Assembly: GCA_963676415.1 (NCBI GenBank)
Contig: OY781097.1
Location: 1,116,001-1,180,000 of the forward strand
DNA from: G963662905 sp963676415
GTDB lineage: Bacteria; Bacteroidota; Bacteroidia; Bacteroidales; WRLA01
DNA: 64,000 bases
Direction: 5' to 3'
The position numbers and the translations under genes were made by a program. The notes under the pieces are model-generated. The model was not told the DNA's origin. It did no database searches and worked only from the letters and a program-made list of their open reading frames with translations. Each line of letters starts with the position of its first letter. Position 1 is the first letter of the stretch. Positions 19,210-28,022 of this stretch are shown piece after piece.

Positions 19210-19217
19210 CAAAAGTA
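19210..19217 (-). promoter_or_regulatory. -7 promoter element for the GH16-MBOAT-AlgX operon
   Basis: Minus-strand TACTTTTG, an exact TAnnTTTG match, 17 bases upstream of the ATG at 19192. Confidence 0.55.
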
Positions 19218-19242
19218 GAAAAAAAACAAAGCTTTGTCCTGC

Positions 19243-19275
19243 AAAAAAAAGAGGGGAAATTAAAAATCCCCCCTC
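19243..19275 (-). terminator. Terminator of the coiled-coil membrane protein gene
   Basis: On the minus strand GAGGGG (19275-19270) pairs with CCCCTC (19256-19251), followed by a run of T (19250-19243). Confidence 0.75.
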
Positions 19276-19294
19276 CTTTTAATCAGTTATAATA

Positions 19295-20224
19295 TTATTT
19301 CAGGAAGAAAACTGAGCTTCCGGATTTCTGCCCATCAACATAAATATCAACGGAATAGTTTCCGGGTTCAAATTTGTCGTCACTAAATAATTTTGTCCAT
19401 TCGAGGCACATTTTTTCTTCCTGACCGGAATATTTGAATGTTTTCTTCATGCTCCACTGGAGTTTCTGCCCTTGATATTCGAATGAATATTCATCGCTCT
19501 TATCTTTAAAGAGCACGCTGCCATCGGGGCGGGAAATACGCACATAAACGTTTTTGTTTCCGTTTTCCACCAGCGGGTTGGGCTGCAGGTTAAAACACAC
19601 CTTGATTTTTTCGACCCGGCGGGCTTTATCTGTTTCACGCTCAGTTCCAGAGCCTTTTATGCGCATTGTTTCGTTAATGATATCGTAGGCGGGCAACATG
19701 GCCACTTGCTCAATTTTTTCTTCGATTTCTTTTTGCTGCTTTTCCAGCTTGCGCGATTTCTTTTCAACGCGCTCAATGGTTTGCTTCATTTCGCTGTTTT
19801 CTGCTTTCAGCTCAGCATTTTCCCGGTAAAGGCTGTCCATTTGGTGCAGATACCCCTGTGTAATATTCCTCAGGCGGTCGAGTTTCTTCTTTACTTTATA
19901 ATATTCCCATTTTGTATTGAGCAGTTGCTTGATTTCCTTGGCATTTGCCTGGATGACACTGTCTTTCACAGCCAAAGAATCGGCCAGTTCGCCGTACTCA
20001 ACTTTAATGGCGTTGTGCTCTTTCACCATGGAATCCAGTTCGGTTGTCAGCACCATGCGCTGTTTTTCTTTTTCCTGCGCCAGTTGATCATATTCCGATT
20101 GTATGCCCATCATTTTCCAAATTGCAATGCCTGCAACTACCAAGAGGATGATAATCAACACAATCCACAGGATATTATTTTTTTTCTTTTGCTTGCCTTC
20201 TACAGCATTTTTAGCTTCAGCCAT
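19295..20224 (-). CDS. Single-pass membrane protein with long coiled coil and beta-rich C-terminal domain
   Basis: 309 aa. A Lys-rich N-terminus is followed by one membrane helix (about 19-37), then a continuous heptad-rich coiled coil (about 40-175, many K/E/Q) and a C-terminal domain of about 120 residues (VCFNLQPNPLVENGNKNVYVRI to GSSVFFLK in pattern) that looks like a small beta-sandwich. Orientation suggests the coiled coil and end domain face the periplasm. No named family is recognised. It has its own promoter and terminator, so it is a single-gene unit. Confidence 0.75.
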   Translation of the reverse strand: MAEAKNAVEGKQKKKNNILWIVLIIILLVVAGIAIWKMMGIQSEYDQLAQEKEKQRMVLTTELDSMVKEHNAIKVEYGELADSLAVKDSVIQANAKEIKQLLNTKWEYYKVKKKLDRLRNITQGYLHQMDSLYRENAELKAENSEMKQTIERVEKKSRKLEKQQKEIEEKIEQVAMLPAYDIINETMRIKGSGTERETDKARRVEKIKVCFNLQPNPLVENGNKNVYVRISRPDGSVLFKDKSDEYSFEYQGQKLQWSMKKTFKYSGQEEKMCLEWTKLFSDDKFEPGNYSVDIYVDGQKSGSSVFFLK

Positions 20225-20283
20225 AATAAAATAATCTTTTCAATTTTCGTGGTATTAACTCCTAAGAACCTGATAATATTGTG

Positions 20284-20313
20284 CAAATATAAACAGTATC
20301 AGCTTAAAGCCAA
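20284..20313 (-). promoter_or_regulatory. Bacteroidota promoter for the coiled-coil gene
   Basis: Minus-strand TATATTTG (20291-20284) with TTG (20313-20311) 19 bp upstream. The -7 element is 59 bases before the ATG at 20224. Confidence 0.6.
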
Positions 20314-20314
20314 T

Positions 20315-21937
20315 TTAGTAGGGCAAAATCTCTACTTTATTTTCTTCGTTCCAATCCGGTATTTTGTATTTTTCGCCTTCAAGTTGATACATCTTTTGGT
20401 ACCATTCGGTGGGATAACCCGGTGCATGCATTGGCGTATCCTTGTCTTTGATGTAGCCATCATTATATTTCATTACCAGATATGCGCCCAGCTCTTTCCA
20501 TTCCTGATGCACCTGCACTCCGGCTTTTTCAGAATATTCCGTTAGCCTTTGGATACGGCCGATTTTGTTGTATTGCATCAGGGATTTTTCTACGCTGTCC
20601 TGCTTTGCAAAGAAATCATCTTCAAGCTGATACTGCACTTTTTGAATGTCCCGGATCATAGAGCTGTATTTCAGGTTACTGAAATTGGAAACAAAATTAA
20701 AAGCCCACCACATCGACTCCCAGTTAAACTTGTTGATGTCGCCAATAGTGAATGGCGTAGGAATGCTCAGGTTATTGCAGTATATGGGCACATAACAAGT
20801 ATAGTATGTATCATCAACCCCAAACCAGCAGATGCCGCCAATTTCGTCGGGCAGGAAAGAACGCGCCTGTGCAATAAAAGAAAAAGCGGTATTGTATGAA
20901 CTGACGGGCCTTCCCCAGGCGCAACTTACGGAATCCTCTTCCCAGCTTAAGGGACGCCAGTAGTTGGGCGAACCAAACGGACCGGCTGCAATGCCCTTGG
21001 TCATATCAAATTCGGTGCCTTCGAAATGATCGCGCACCAAAAGGCTCACATTTTTGATACTGATTTTTTTGTCGGGCTTGATCCAAAGCGGATAGCGCTC
21101 AGCACCTTGGATACCCTGAAAATAATCTGAACTCAATTCAAGGCTTGGAGCAGACCTGCGAAACAAACTCCATACGCGTCCTTCACAATAACGCAAACGA
21201 TCCGGTGAGGGCGGGCAATAAGCCGTATTGAATGCAAATGCACCATCGGTTTTGGGATTGTAGTATCCTTTTTCAATGGCAAAATCAATGACGTCCTCGC
21301 TATAAAGGCAGTTTTCCGGATCATCCATTGGAAAAGTACCGATACGCGCCATATTTGCATGTGCAGAAATCATTCCGTCCGGGATGCGGCGTGCCACCCA
21401 AAGCGGCCTGATGCTTTCTTCTCCCCGGCCAATCATTTCTACAATCCAGGCTTCATCGGGATCAATAATACTAAATGATTCGCCTTCGCTGCAATAACCG
21501 TATGTTTCTGCCAGGGAAGTAAGGACATCCACACCTTCACGGGCAGTTTTGGCCCTTTGAAGCACCAGCGTCATCAAATGCCAGTATTCCAAACCTTTGC
21601 CGTGGTTCCATAGTTCTTCCCCTCCTGTAAATGTTGTTTCTCCAATGGCCACCTGATGTTCGTTCATCTGAAAACCCAAAACAGCATAGGTGTGTGCGGG
21701 CTGCGCAACGGCCGTTTCCAATCCGGTGCGGGTCGGGAAATATGCGCTGTCGCCGGGCTGATGATCCATAGCGGGATAAACCTGGGGCTTAAAAAGCCAT
21801 TCGCCATCATTGGTATAAACCAAAAAAGTACTGCCATCGGCAGAAGCGCCCTTGGTTACAATGAAATTAGTACACGCAAGTGCTGAGCAATTTAAAAACA
21901 GCAGGTAAATCAATATGGAATATAAAAGACGGATCAT
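20315..21937 (-). CDS. C69-family dipeptidase (PepD-like), copy 1
   Basis: The ATG at 21937 gives 540 aa with a cleavable signal peptide ending just before Cys22 in LACTNFIVTKGAS; an ATG 13 codons further upstream would spoil the signal. In peptidase family C69 this Cys becomes the N-terminal nucleophile after processing. Other family stretches: GSTFLVYTNDGEW, AIGETTFTGGEELW, LQRAKTAREGVDVLTSLAE, YGYCSEGESFSIIDPDEAWIVE is the spread of the core. It probably cleaves dipeptides in the periplasm. A paralogue lies directly upstream (22073-23818) with a terminator between them. Confidence 0.9.
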   Translation of the reverse strand: MIRLLYSILIYLLFLNCSALACTNFIVTKGASADGSTFLVYTNDGEWLFKPQVYPAMDHQPGDSAYFPTRTGLETAVAQPAHTYAVLGFQMNEHQVAIGETTFTGGEELWNHGKGLEYWHLMTLVLQRAKTAREGVDVLTSLAETYGYCSEGESFSIIDPDEAWIVEMIGRGEESIRPLWVARRIPDGMISAHANMARIGTFPMDDPENCLYSEDVIDFAIEKGYYNPKTDGAFAFNTAYCPPSPDRLRYCEGRVWSLFRRSAPSLELSSDYFQGIQGAERYPLWIKPDKKISIKNVSLLVRDHFEGTEFDMTKGIAAGPFGSPNYWRPLSWEEDSVSCAWGRPVSSYNTAFSFIAQARSFLPDEIGGICWFGVDDTYYTCYVPIYCNNLSIPTPFTIGDINKFNWESMWWAFNFVSNFSNLKYSSMIRDIQKVQYQLEDDFFAKQDSVEKSLMQYNKIGRIQRLTEYSEKAGVQVHQEWKELGAYLVMKYNDGYIKDKDTPMHAPGYPTEWYQKMYQLEGEKYKIPDWNEENKVEILPY

Positions 21938-21993
21938 ATTAAAAGATTTTGAAGCGTAAAAATACGGTTTTCCCAAAAATTGAAAAGCTTTTC

Positions 21994-22028
21994 ATTAAAA
22001 AATGCCCATGGTTTCCCACAGGCATTTT
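21994..22028 (-). terminator. Terminator between the two C69 genes
   Basis: AAAATGCC (minus strand 22028-22021) pairs with GGCATTTT (22006-21999), followed by T residues. It ends the upstream C69 gene. Confidence 0.8.
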
Positions 22029-22072
22029 ATCAATATTTTTTTTGCAAATAGGCCTTTGCCAATCATTCCTTG

Positions 22073-23818
22073 TTAATGGGCAGCTCCTTGTACTTTAAAC
22101 TGCTCGCCGGTTTTTTCGATAATGAGGCGGTAAAAATCTTCGCCATAACCGGGTTGCTCCAGTTTTGGAGTTACATATTTGTATCCTTCCGGCACCGGAC
22201 GGGCTTCTTTCACATTGCCGTCCATATACTTCATAAACAGATATTCGTAGAACTTCTTCCAATCAGCAACCAGTTTATCACCTTCGGTGCATGAGTAGTT
22301 GGTCAAATACTCAACGGCCAGTTCGGGGCTTTGCTCATAAAGGGCTTTTGCGCCGGCATCTACTGCTGGCTGGAACTTCACAAAATTGCCTTCAATTATT
22401 TTTTGCTTTGCAGCTACCTCAGGATGGATTGTATTGTAACGTGTATATGCAAGGTTGGTCACCTGATTAAACACCCAGAAAGCGGCATCATCAGACCATT
22501 TCATAATGGCGCCATTGCCCACGGCATAAGAATGAGGAACCCGTGTAATACTACTGTACATTGGAGCAAAAACTGCACTGGAAGCATCATCAACACCAAA
22601 CCAAAGTACGCCACCTATTTCATTGGGCAGCCAGCTACGGGATTGGGTCACAAAAACGAATCCGGTTTGTTGTGTTGCCGTTGCACGCTCGTTGCAATAG
22701 CTTACATCATCAACTTTCCAGGTAAGCGGACGCCAGCGGTAAGGCACCTGAAACGGGCCTGCACCCACATCCTGGCTCATGTCCAGCTCAGTATTTTCGA
22801 GATGGTCGCGCATAAAATGCATCATATCCTGCACACTGATTTTGCGGCTAGGCTTCACCCAAAGCGGCATGCGGTTGGTAGCATATCCGTTTTTGTTTTT
22901 GCGTCCGTCAGCAAATTTCTTTTCGTGCTCGATATTTCCTTTAACATATTCCCAGTACTGATCCATATTGTCAGTTACCTGATTAAACATCGTCCAAACG
23001 CGGATTTCGCAGAAACGTGCGCCACCAAAGTCAACCGGAGCATAAGTATCGGAGAAGCTGAAGTCTTCATCTTTTCCTTCGAACCATCCCATTTCGCGAG
23101 CAAAAGAAACAACATCTTTTGCATAAACAGTAGAAATTCCTAAATTGAAAATATCTTCCATATGCTCGCTGCTCATTGAGCTTTTGTTGTTGTTCAGTGG
23201 GAAAGTGGTAATCCGTGCCTGATTGGCATGACCGGAAACATATCCATCAGGAATTTTACGGGCAACCCAAACGGCACCTTTTTCTTTTGGCCCTTTGCTG
23301 ATCATCTCCATAATCCAAACCTCGTTCGGATCGGCGATTGAGAAGGATTCGCCGGAGCTACAATAACCGTACTCGGCAACCAGGTCGGTCATAATTTTAA
23401 TAGCTTCGCGGGCAGTTTTTGCGCGCTGGAGCGTCACATAAATCAGGCTGCCATAATCCATAATTCCGGTAGTATCGTGCAGGTCGGAACGGCCACCATA
23501 AGTTGTTTCGCCAATAGCTACCTGAAACTGGTTCATATTGCCCACAACATTGTAGGTTTCTTTTGCCTGCTTTATTTTACCAAGATATTTTCCGGTATCC
23601 CATTCATAAATATCGAGCATCGCTCCTTCGGGATAAACCGCTGCAGGCCAATGGTAAAGCTCACCATAAAGAAGGTGGCTGTCAGCAGCATAACTTACCA
23701 TTGTGCTTCCATCGGCAGAAGCACCTTTGGTAATCAGATAATTGGTACATGCGTGGATTTTTGGCACTGCGCCCAACATAAGAGCAGTAATCAGGGCCAT
23801 CAATACAGTTTTTTTCAT
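22073..23818 (-). CDS. C69-family dipeptidase (PepD-like), copy 2
   Basis: 581 aa. Signal peptide (residues 1-23) leads to Cys24 in HACTNYLITKGAS, the N-terminal nucleophile of family C69. The core stretches AIGETTYGGRSDL, LQRAKTAREAIKIM and YGYCSSGESFSIADP match copy 1, so the two genes are tandem paralogues. They differ enough through the middle and C-terminus to suggest different substrates or sites. Own -7 element upstream and terminator downstream. Confidence 0.9.
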   Translation of the reverse strand: MKKTVLMALITALMLGAVPKIHACTNYLITKGASADGSTMVSYAADSHLLYGELYHWPAAVYPEGAMLDIYEWDTGKYLGKIKQAKETYNVVGNMNQFQVAIGETTYGGRSDLHDTTGIMDYGSLIYVTLQRAKTAREAIKIMTDLVAEYGYCSSGESFSIADPNEVWIMEMISKGPKEKGAVWVARKIPDGYVSGHANQARITTFPLNNNKSSMSSEHMEDIFNLGISTVYAKDVVSFAREMGWFEGKDEDFSFSDTYAPVDFGGARFCEIRVWTMFNQVTDNMDQYWEYVKGNIEHEKKFADGRKNKNGYATNRMPLWVKPSRKISVQDMMHFMRDHLENTELDMSQDVGAGPFQVPYRWRPLTWKVDDVSYCNERATATQQTGFVFVTQSRSWLPNEIGGVLWFGVDDASSAVFAPMYSSITRVPHSYAVGNGAIMKWSDDAAFWVFNQVTNLAYTRYNTIHPEVAAKQKIIEGNFVKFQPAVDAGAKALYEQSPELAVEYLTNYSCTEGDKLVADWKKFYEYLFMKYMDGNVKEARPVPEGYKYVTPKLEQPGYGEDFYRLIIEKTGEQFKVQGAAH

Positions 23819-23890
23819 AGACGTTAATTTGAATAATTTTTTAAATGTTGGTCATCAACAATTGCCGGATAAAACCGGGATCTTAAGGGG

Positions 23891-23898
23891 CAAAAATA
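23891..23898 (-). promoter_or_regulatory. -7 promoter element for C69 copy 2
   Basis: Minus-strand TATTTTTG, TAnnTTTG match, 72 bases upstream of the ATG at 23818. Confidence 0.45.
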
Positions 23899-23918
23899 AG
23901 GAAAACAATGAAATAGTT

Positions 23919-25322
23919 CTATAAATTGCAATAGTCATTAACAAAAGACATCAGCTTTTCTTCCTGAAAATCGGCGGCCATAATCTGGAAACCCAAAGGA
24001 AGTCCATTTTTTGATTTCCCGGCAGGAAAGCTCAGGGCCGGGATACCGCATAGATTTGCCTGTATGAGGAACAAATCAAGCAGAAACATATCATCATAAG
24101 AAGGCAGGCTTCCAGTACGAAAGGCCGGTGCAGGAGTTGTTGGGCTGAGGATAAAATCCATCTTTTCGAATTGACGTAGGGTCGATTCCCACAGAGATCT
24201 CCTAAAAGATGCCGCAGCACATAATAAATCCGGCTGTTTTTCTGCAATATACGTTCCAAGCATGATTTTTTGTTTCACAAGCAGTCCAAACCCCTTGCTC
24301 CTTGTTTGACAGATATTCTCCTTTCCGCTTTCATCATATTGCTGGTTTCCATATAAAATTCCATCATAACGCGCCAGATTGGATGCTGCCTCCACGGATG
24401 TCAAAACCTGATAAGCCGAAAGCATTTCCTTTGTTTGCTTGAAATCTGCAAGATGGATTTTATGTCCCTCTTTTTCCAGTTTTCTAACGAAAGCACAAAA
24501 AGCATCCTTGACATCATTTTGAACGCCCGGCAGTTGCAACAAGTTATTATATACCAGGATATTGGCATGCTTCGTAAATGGTTTTAAATTGAATTCCGGT
24601 TTAGGCTGTTCTGATGCTGTTGCATCTTTTCCATCGGCTCCCGAGATGATGTGCAGCACTTTCGCGATATCATCCGGATGTGCAGATAAAATGCCCGCCT
24701 GATCAAAACTGCCGGCATGCTCGATGATGCCATAGCGTGAAATCCTGCCATAAGTGGGCTTGAGGGCAAAAATACCGCAATAGCTTGCCGGCTGTCGCAC
24801 AGAGCCTCCGGTATCCGTACCAATAGCCACATCACATAAACCTGCCGCAACAGCCGCCGCCGAACCACTGGAAGATCCGCCGCAATCATATTCCTGATTG
24901 TGGGGATTGCGCACCAGCCCGTAAAAAGAGTTGCTGCTATCACTTCCCATGGCAAATTCGCCACAATTATGCCTGCCAATGATGAGCGCATCTTCAGCTA
25001 AAAGACGTTCTGTCAGAGTGGCGCTGAAAGGAGACCGGTAATTCTGTAAAATTGATGATGATGCAGTAAGCAGATGATCCTGATAAGCGATATTGTCTTT
25101 CAGGCCAATGATCATACCGGCCAGCAGTCCGGCCTTCTTGATATTAATTTTTTCTTGAATTCGCGCAGCATCTTTGCGGGCGTCAAAAAGCTCAATATAT
25201 GCATTCAAGCCCGAATGCTTCCTGATACGGCTTTGATAATCCTCAAGCTTCTGAGGCAGACCATGAGGATAGTCTTTTGGCCACTTCTTGCCGGCGAAAT
25301 CACGAACAGCCGTGCCGGACAT
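23919..25322 (-). CDS. gatA: Asp-tRNA(Asn)/Glu-tRNA(Gln) amidotransferase subunit A
   Basis: 467 aa of the amidase signature family. The Lys of GLKDNIAY, the Ser-rich GGSSSGSAAAVAAG and GTDTGGSVRQPASYCG carry the Ser-cisSer-Lys triad, and the GatA-typical KPTYGRISRYGIIEHAGSFDQ segment follows. With GatB and GatC it makes Gln-tRNA or Asn-tRNA by transamidation. gatB and gatC are not in the window, which is common in Bacteroidota. It starts two bases after tatA ends, so the two are co-transcribed. Confidence 0.93.
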   Translation of the reverse strand: MSGTAVRDFAGKKWPKDYPHGLPQKLEDYQSRIRKHSGLNAYIELFDARKDAARIQEKINIKKAGLLAGMIIGLKDNIAYQDHLLTASSSILQNYRSPFSATLTERLLAEDALIIGRHNCGEFAMGSDSSNSFYGLVRNPHNQEYDCGGSSSGSAAAVAAGLCDVAIGTDTGGSVRQPASYCGIFALKPTYGRISRYGIIEHAGSFDQAGILSAHPDDIAKVLHIISGADGKDATASEQPKPEFNLKPFTKHANILVYNNLLQLPGVQNDVKDAFCAFVRKLEKEGHKIHLADFKQTKEMLSAYQVLTSVEAASNLARYDGILYGNQQYDESGKENICQTRSKGFGLLVKQKIMLGTYIAEKQPDLLCAAASFRRSLWESTLRQFEKMDFILSPTTPAPAFRTGSLPSYDDMFLLDLFLIQANLCGIPALSFPAGKSKNGLPLGFQIMAADFQEEKLMSFVNDYCNL

Positions 25323-25324
25323 AA

Positions 25325-25513
25325 TTATTTTTTGTTGTCCTTCTCCTCTTCTTCGGGATTGTCCATTCCATCCTTAAAGCTACGCACTCCTTTTCCCAAT
25401 CCTTTCATAAGTTCCGGAATCTTACGGCCACCAAAAAGCAGCAATACAATGACCAGTATTATGATGATTTCGGTGCTGCCGAACCAGCCTAATAAAACAC
25501 TCAGCATTTCCAT
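25325..25513 (-). CDS. tatA: Twin-arginine translocase subunit TatA/E
   Basis: 62 aa: short periplasmic N-terminus, one membrane helix (about 14-27), then FGGRKIPELMKGLGKGVRSF, the classic TatA hinge plus amphipathic helix, and a charged tail. TatA forms the pore of the Tat export system for folded proteins. A second Met two codons in is an alternative start. tatC is not nearby. Confidence 0.93.
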   Translation of the reverse strand: MEMLSVLLGWFGSTEIIIILVIVLLLFGGRKIPELMKGLGKGVRSFKDGMDNPEEEEKDNKK

Positions 25514-25580
25514 TGTTCAAAATTTAGGGCCATAATGGTCAGTTGATAAGATCCGACCATCCGGCATTCGGTTTAATCCA

Positions 25581-25588
25581 CAAAAATA
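25581..25588 (-). promoter_or_regulatory. -7 promoter element for tatA-gatA
   Basis: Minus-strand TATTTTTG (TAnnTTTG), 67 bases upstream of the tatA ATG. Confidence 0.45.
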
Positions 25589-25752
25589 CGAAAAACTCAG
25601 AGCAAAAGCCTGCTGTACTGATATTTCATTTTTTGTGGTTTCTGCAAAATCAGATGAAGCGATAAAAAGGTTTTCTTGCACGTAAAGAATTTACATCTTG
25701 AAAAAGCCTGTCTGAGAAAAAATTCCTAATATTGTGGGCTGAAAGTAGTTTT

Positions 25753-26490
25753 ATGGGTGTTTATTCAAGCATATGTAAAAAACAAGCCGGTGAGCTTGGG
25801 CAATTTGCCGTTCTTATTGATCCGGACAAAGCCGGTGCCAATGAGCTGGACGAGCTTGTAGCACTTTCGCAGAATAGCAGTATTGACTACTTTTTTGTGG
25901 GAGGCAGCCTGTTGAGCAGTACTCTGATGGAGCAAAGCATTCAATCACTTAAGGAAAAAACGGATATTCCGGTGGTTCTTTTTCCAGGCGACCAAATGCA
26001 GGTTTTTCCTGAAGCTGATGCCATATTATTTTTAAGCCTGATATCCGGCCGCAATGCCGAGATGCTGATCGGCCGACAGGTTATCAGTGCACCCTACATC
26101 AGGAAAAGCGGCCTGGAGAGCATTGCCACAGGATATATGATTGTTGATGGCGGCAAACCCACAACGGCCAGTTATATGAGCAGTTCCATGCCTTTGCCTT
26201 ACGATAAACCCGACATTGCCGCTACAACCGCTATGGCCGGTGAAATGCTGGGCCTGAAAACAATATATATGGACACCGGAAGCGGTGCAGAACGCGCCCT
26301 CACCAGCGAAATGATTTCTGCAGTCCGTGAAAGCGTCCGAATACCGATTATTACCGGAGGAGGCATCCGCTCGGCTGAGGAAGCAGCTCGCATCAGGAAA
26401 GCCGGATCTGATTTGATTGTTGTGGGCAATGCCCTGGAAAAAGATCCGGGCCTGCTCAAAGAAATCTCCGCCGCCATTCATTCCGTTTAA
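25753..26490 (+). CDS. Geranylgeranylglyceryl phosphate synthase-like protein (PcrB/GGGPS family)
   Basis: The ATG at 25753 gives 245 aa; a TTG seven codons upstream is less likely. It is a TIM-barrel prenyltransferase: AVLIDPDK, DYFFVGGSLL, VVLFPGDQMQV, FLSLISGRN, TGYMIVDGGK, TIYMDTGSGA and PIITGGGIRS are the GGGPS family motifs binding G1P and the polyprenyl diphosphate. Archaeal members make ether lipids; Bacteroidota members make the same bond in vitro with unsettled biological role. It opens a short cluster with dCMP deaminase and mgsA. Confidence 0.9.
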   Translation: MGVYSSICKKQAGELGQFAVLIDPDKAGANELDELVALSQNSSIDYFFVGGSLLSSTLMEQSIQSLKEKTDIPVVLFPGDQMQVFPEADAILFLSLISGRNAEMLIGRQVISAPYIRKSGLESIATGYMIVDGGKPTTASYMSSSMPLPYDKPDIAATTAMAGEMLGLKTIYMDTGSGAERALTSEMISAVRESVRIPIITGGGIRSAEEAARIRKAGSDLIVVGNALEKDPGLLKEISAAIHSV

Positions 26491-26506
26491 CTAAAAAATT
26501 TTTCCA

Positions 26507-27007
26507 ATGCCCGAAGAAAAAAAATCAGGTTATGTACGTCCAACCTGGGACGAATATTTTATGGAAGTCAGTCGCACCATTGCCAAACGCGCTACCTGCG
26601 ACCGTGGACGGAGCGGATGTGTCATTGCCCGCGACAAACAGATTTTGGTAACCGGTTATGTGGGTTCTCCCCGTGGCCTGCCCCATTGTGATGATGTGGG
26701 ACATCTTTTTAAAAAAATGGTGCATGAAGATGGCCATATCAGCAATCACTGTGTGCGTACCGTCCATGCAGAGCAAAACGCAATCTGCCAGGCAGCACGC
26801 CTAGGTATTGCACTGGAAGGAGCAACCTTGTATTGCAAAATGACGCCCTGCCGTACCTGTGCCATGCTGATTATTAACTGCGGAATCAAGCGTGTGGTTT
26901 GCGAAAAAAAATATCATGCGGGGGCAGAATCGGAGCAAATGTTTGCCGAAGTGGGTGTTCAGCTCGATTTTGTAAGCACTGATACAGAGCAATACGAAAA
27001 CCAATAA
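26507..27007 (+). CDS. dCMP deaminase family protein (ComEB-like)
   Basis: 166 aa zinc-dependent cytidine/deoxycytidylate deaminase fold. VHAEQNAI gives the zinc-binding His and catalytic Glu, and TPCRTCAMLIINCGI the two zinc Cys. RGRSGCVIARD is typical of dCMP deaminases, which make dUMP for thymidylate synthesis. Starts 16 bases after the GGGPS-like gene and precedes mgsA by 22 bases, so probably one operon. Confidence 0.92.
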   Translation: MPEEKKSGYVRPTWDEYFMEVSRTIAKRATCDRGRSGCVIARDKQILVTGYVGSPRGLPHCDDVGHLFKKMVHEDGHISNHCVRTVHAEQNAICQAARLGIALEGATLYCKMTPCRTCAMLIINCGIKRVVCEKKYHAGAESEQMFAEVGVQLDFVSTDTEQYENQ

Positions 27008-27029
27008 AACTAACTAAAGAAGGGAAGAT

Positions 27030-27488
27030 ATGAAGCGAAAGAAAAATATTGGCCTTGTAGCACACGATAACCGAAAAGCTGATCTACTGGATTGGGTAGC
27101 ATATAACCGGGAAAAACTTATCGGGCATCACTTGATTTGCACGGGAACAACCGGCAAACTGGTACAGGAGGATATGGAAAAGTCTGAAACCGAAACCAAA
27201 ATTACAATGAGCCGCCTGAAATCCGGGCCGCTTGGCGGAGATCAGCAACTCGGCGCCATGATATCGGAAGGCAAAATTGATGCACTGATCTTTTTCTGGG
27301 ACCCCATGTCGGCACAGCCACATGATGTTGATGTGAAAGCATTGCTGCGCATATGTGTGCTCTACAATGTTGTAATTGCAATGAACCGCTCAACCGCTGA
27401 TTTTGTGATTTCCAGCCATTTATTTGATGAAGACTACAAAGCTGCGCTGAAAGATTACAGTGGATACATAATGCGAAACCTTCCCTAA
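27030..27488 (+). CDS. mgsA: Methylglyoxal synthase
   Basis: 152 aa. GLVAHDNRKADLL, CTGTTGKLV, RLKSGPLGGDQQLGAMI and FFWDPMSAQPHDVDVKALLR are the hallmark stretches of MgsA, which converts DHAP to methylglyoxal plus phosphate as a glycolytic overflow valve. Full length, with an AGGAA-like purine stretch before the ATG. Last gene of the cluster, before the tRNA. Confidence 0.96.
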   Translation: MKRKKNIGLVAHDNRKADLLDWVAYNREKLIGHHLICTGTTGKLVQEDMEKSETETKITMSRLKSGPLGGDQQLGAMISEGKIDALIFFWDPMSAQPHDVDVKALLRICVLYNVVIAMNRSTADFVISSHLFDEDYKAALKDYSGYIMRNLP

Positions 27489-27586
27489 GAGGATACAAGA
27501 AATTAGGCTGTTCAAACAAAACAAAAAGTTTTTTGAAATTTTTGGCCGAATTTTTTGGCCGAATATAAAAATTCTATATTTTTGCA

Positions 27587-27594
27587 GCCTGATT
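27587..27594 (+). promoter_or_regulatory. -7 promoter element (TATTTTTG) for tRNA-Gln
   Basis: TAnnTTTG match ending 8 bases before the mature tRNA 5' end. Confidence 0.55.
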
Positions 27595-27602
27595 CACATA
27601 AT

Positions 27603-27675
27603 TGCCCGATGGTGTAATTGGCAACACGTCTGACTCTGAATCAGAAAAGTCCAGGTTCGAACCCTGGTCGGGCAA
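27603..27675 (+). tRNA. tRNA-Gln (anticodon CUG)
   Basis: A 73-nt cloverleaf. The acceptor stem TGCCCGA (27603-27609) pairs with TCGGGCA (27668-27674) with discriminator A. The D arm holds GGTGTAATTGGCAACAC; the anticodon stem TCTGA/TCAGA encloses CTCTGAA with anticodon CTG; the T arm is CCAGG-TTCGAAC-CCTGG. CCA is not encoded. GatA in this genome could provide Gln-tRNA. Confidence 0.95.
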
Positions 27676-27676
27676 C

Positions 27677-27710
27677 AAAAAGCCTGTCGTTATTTGCGGC
27701 AGGCTTTTTT
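27677..27710 (+). terminator. Terminator after tRNA-Gln
   Basis: AAAAGCCTGTCG stem with CGGCAGGCTTTTTT (one mismatch), ending in a T run at 27705-27710. Confidence 0.85.
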
Positions 27711-28022
27711 ATATCCCCTCTTATTGTCCACAAAACAATCATTTCTCAGGCAATAAATCCTTTGACTGTGAATTCGATAATTTTAAAAAAAGTAAAACTA
27801 CGGATCATAAAATTTCCCTGAAACAGAAATTCTCTCCTATTTTTCAATACTTTAGCAAAAAAATAATGAACCCATTTATCACAATCGCCAGCCTTACCGA
27901 CAATAGCAAGCTGGTCGTTTTAAATGATAAGCGATACAAAAACAACATCTTGATCAACGCCACGAACCAATAATTAAAACGAAAAACGTTTAAGGGTTCA
28001 AAAAGAAATAACACATAAAAAT
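27711..28022. other. Spacer between tRNA-Gln and the fucosidase gene
   Basis: AT-rich. The only coding signal is a 35-codon frame from the ATG at 27867 (MNPFITIASLTDNSKLVVLN and onward), with a near -7 sequence (TACTTTAG) just before it. It matches nothing I recognise and may be a gene fragment or chance. Confidence 0.4.

Noticed and set aside
19706..20545. 279-codon hydrophobic frame opposite the coiled-coil gene
   Set aside because: Phe/Leu-rich antisense of Lys/Glu-rich coiled-coil codons; spans an intergenic promoter.
27602..27973. 123-codon frame over tRNA-Gln
   Set aside because: Starts inside the tRNA and runs through its terminator; not a gene.
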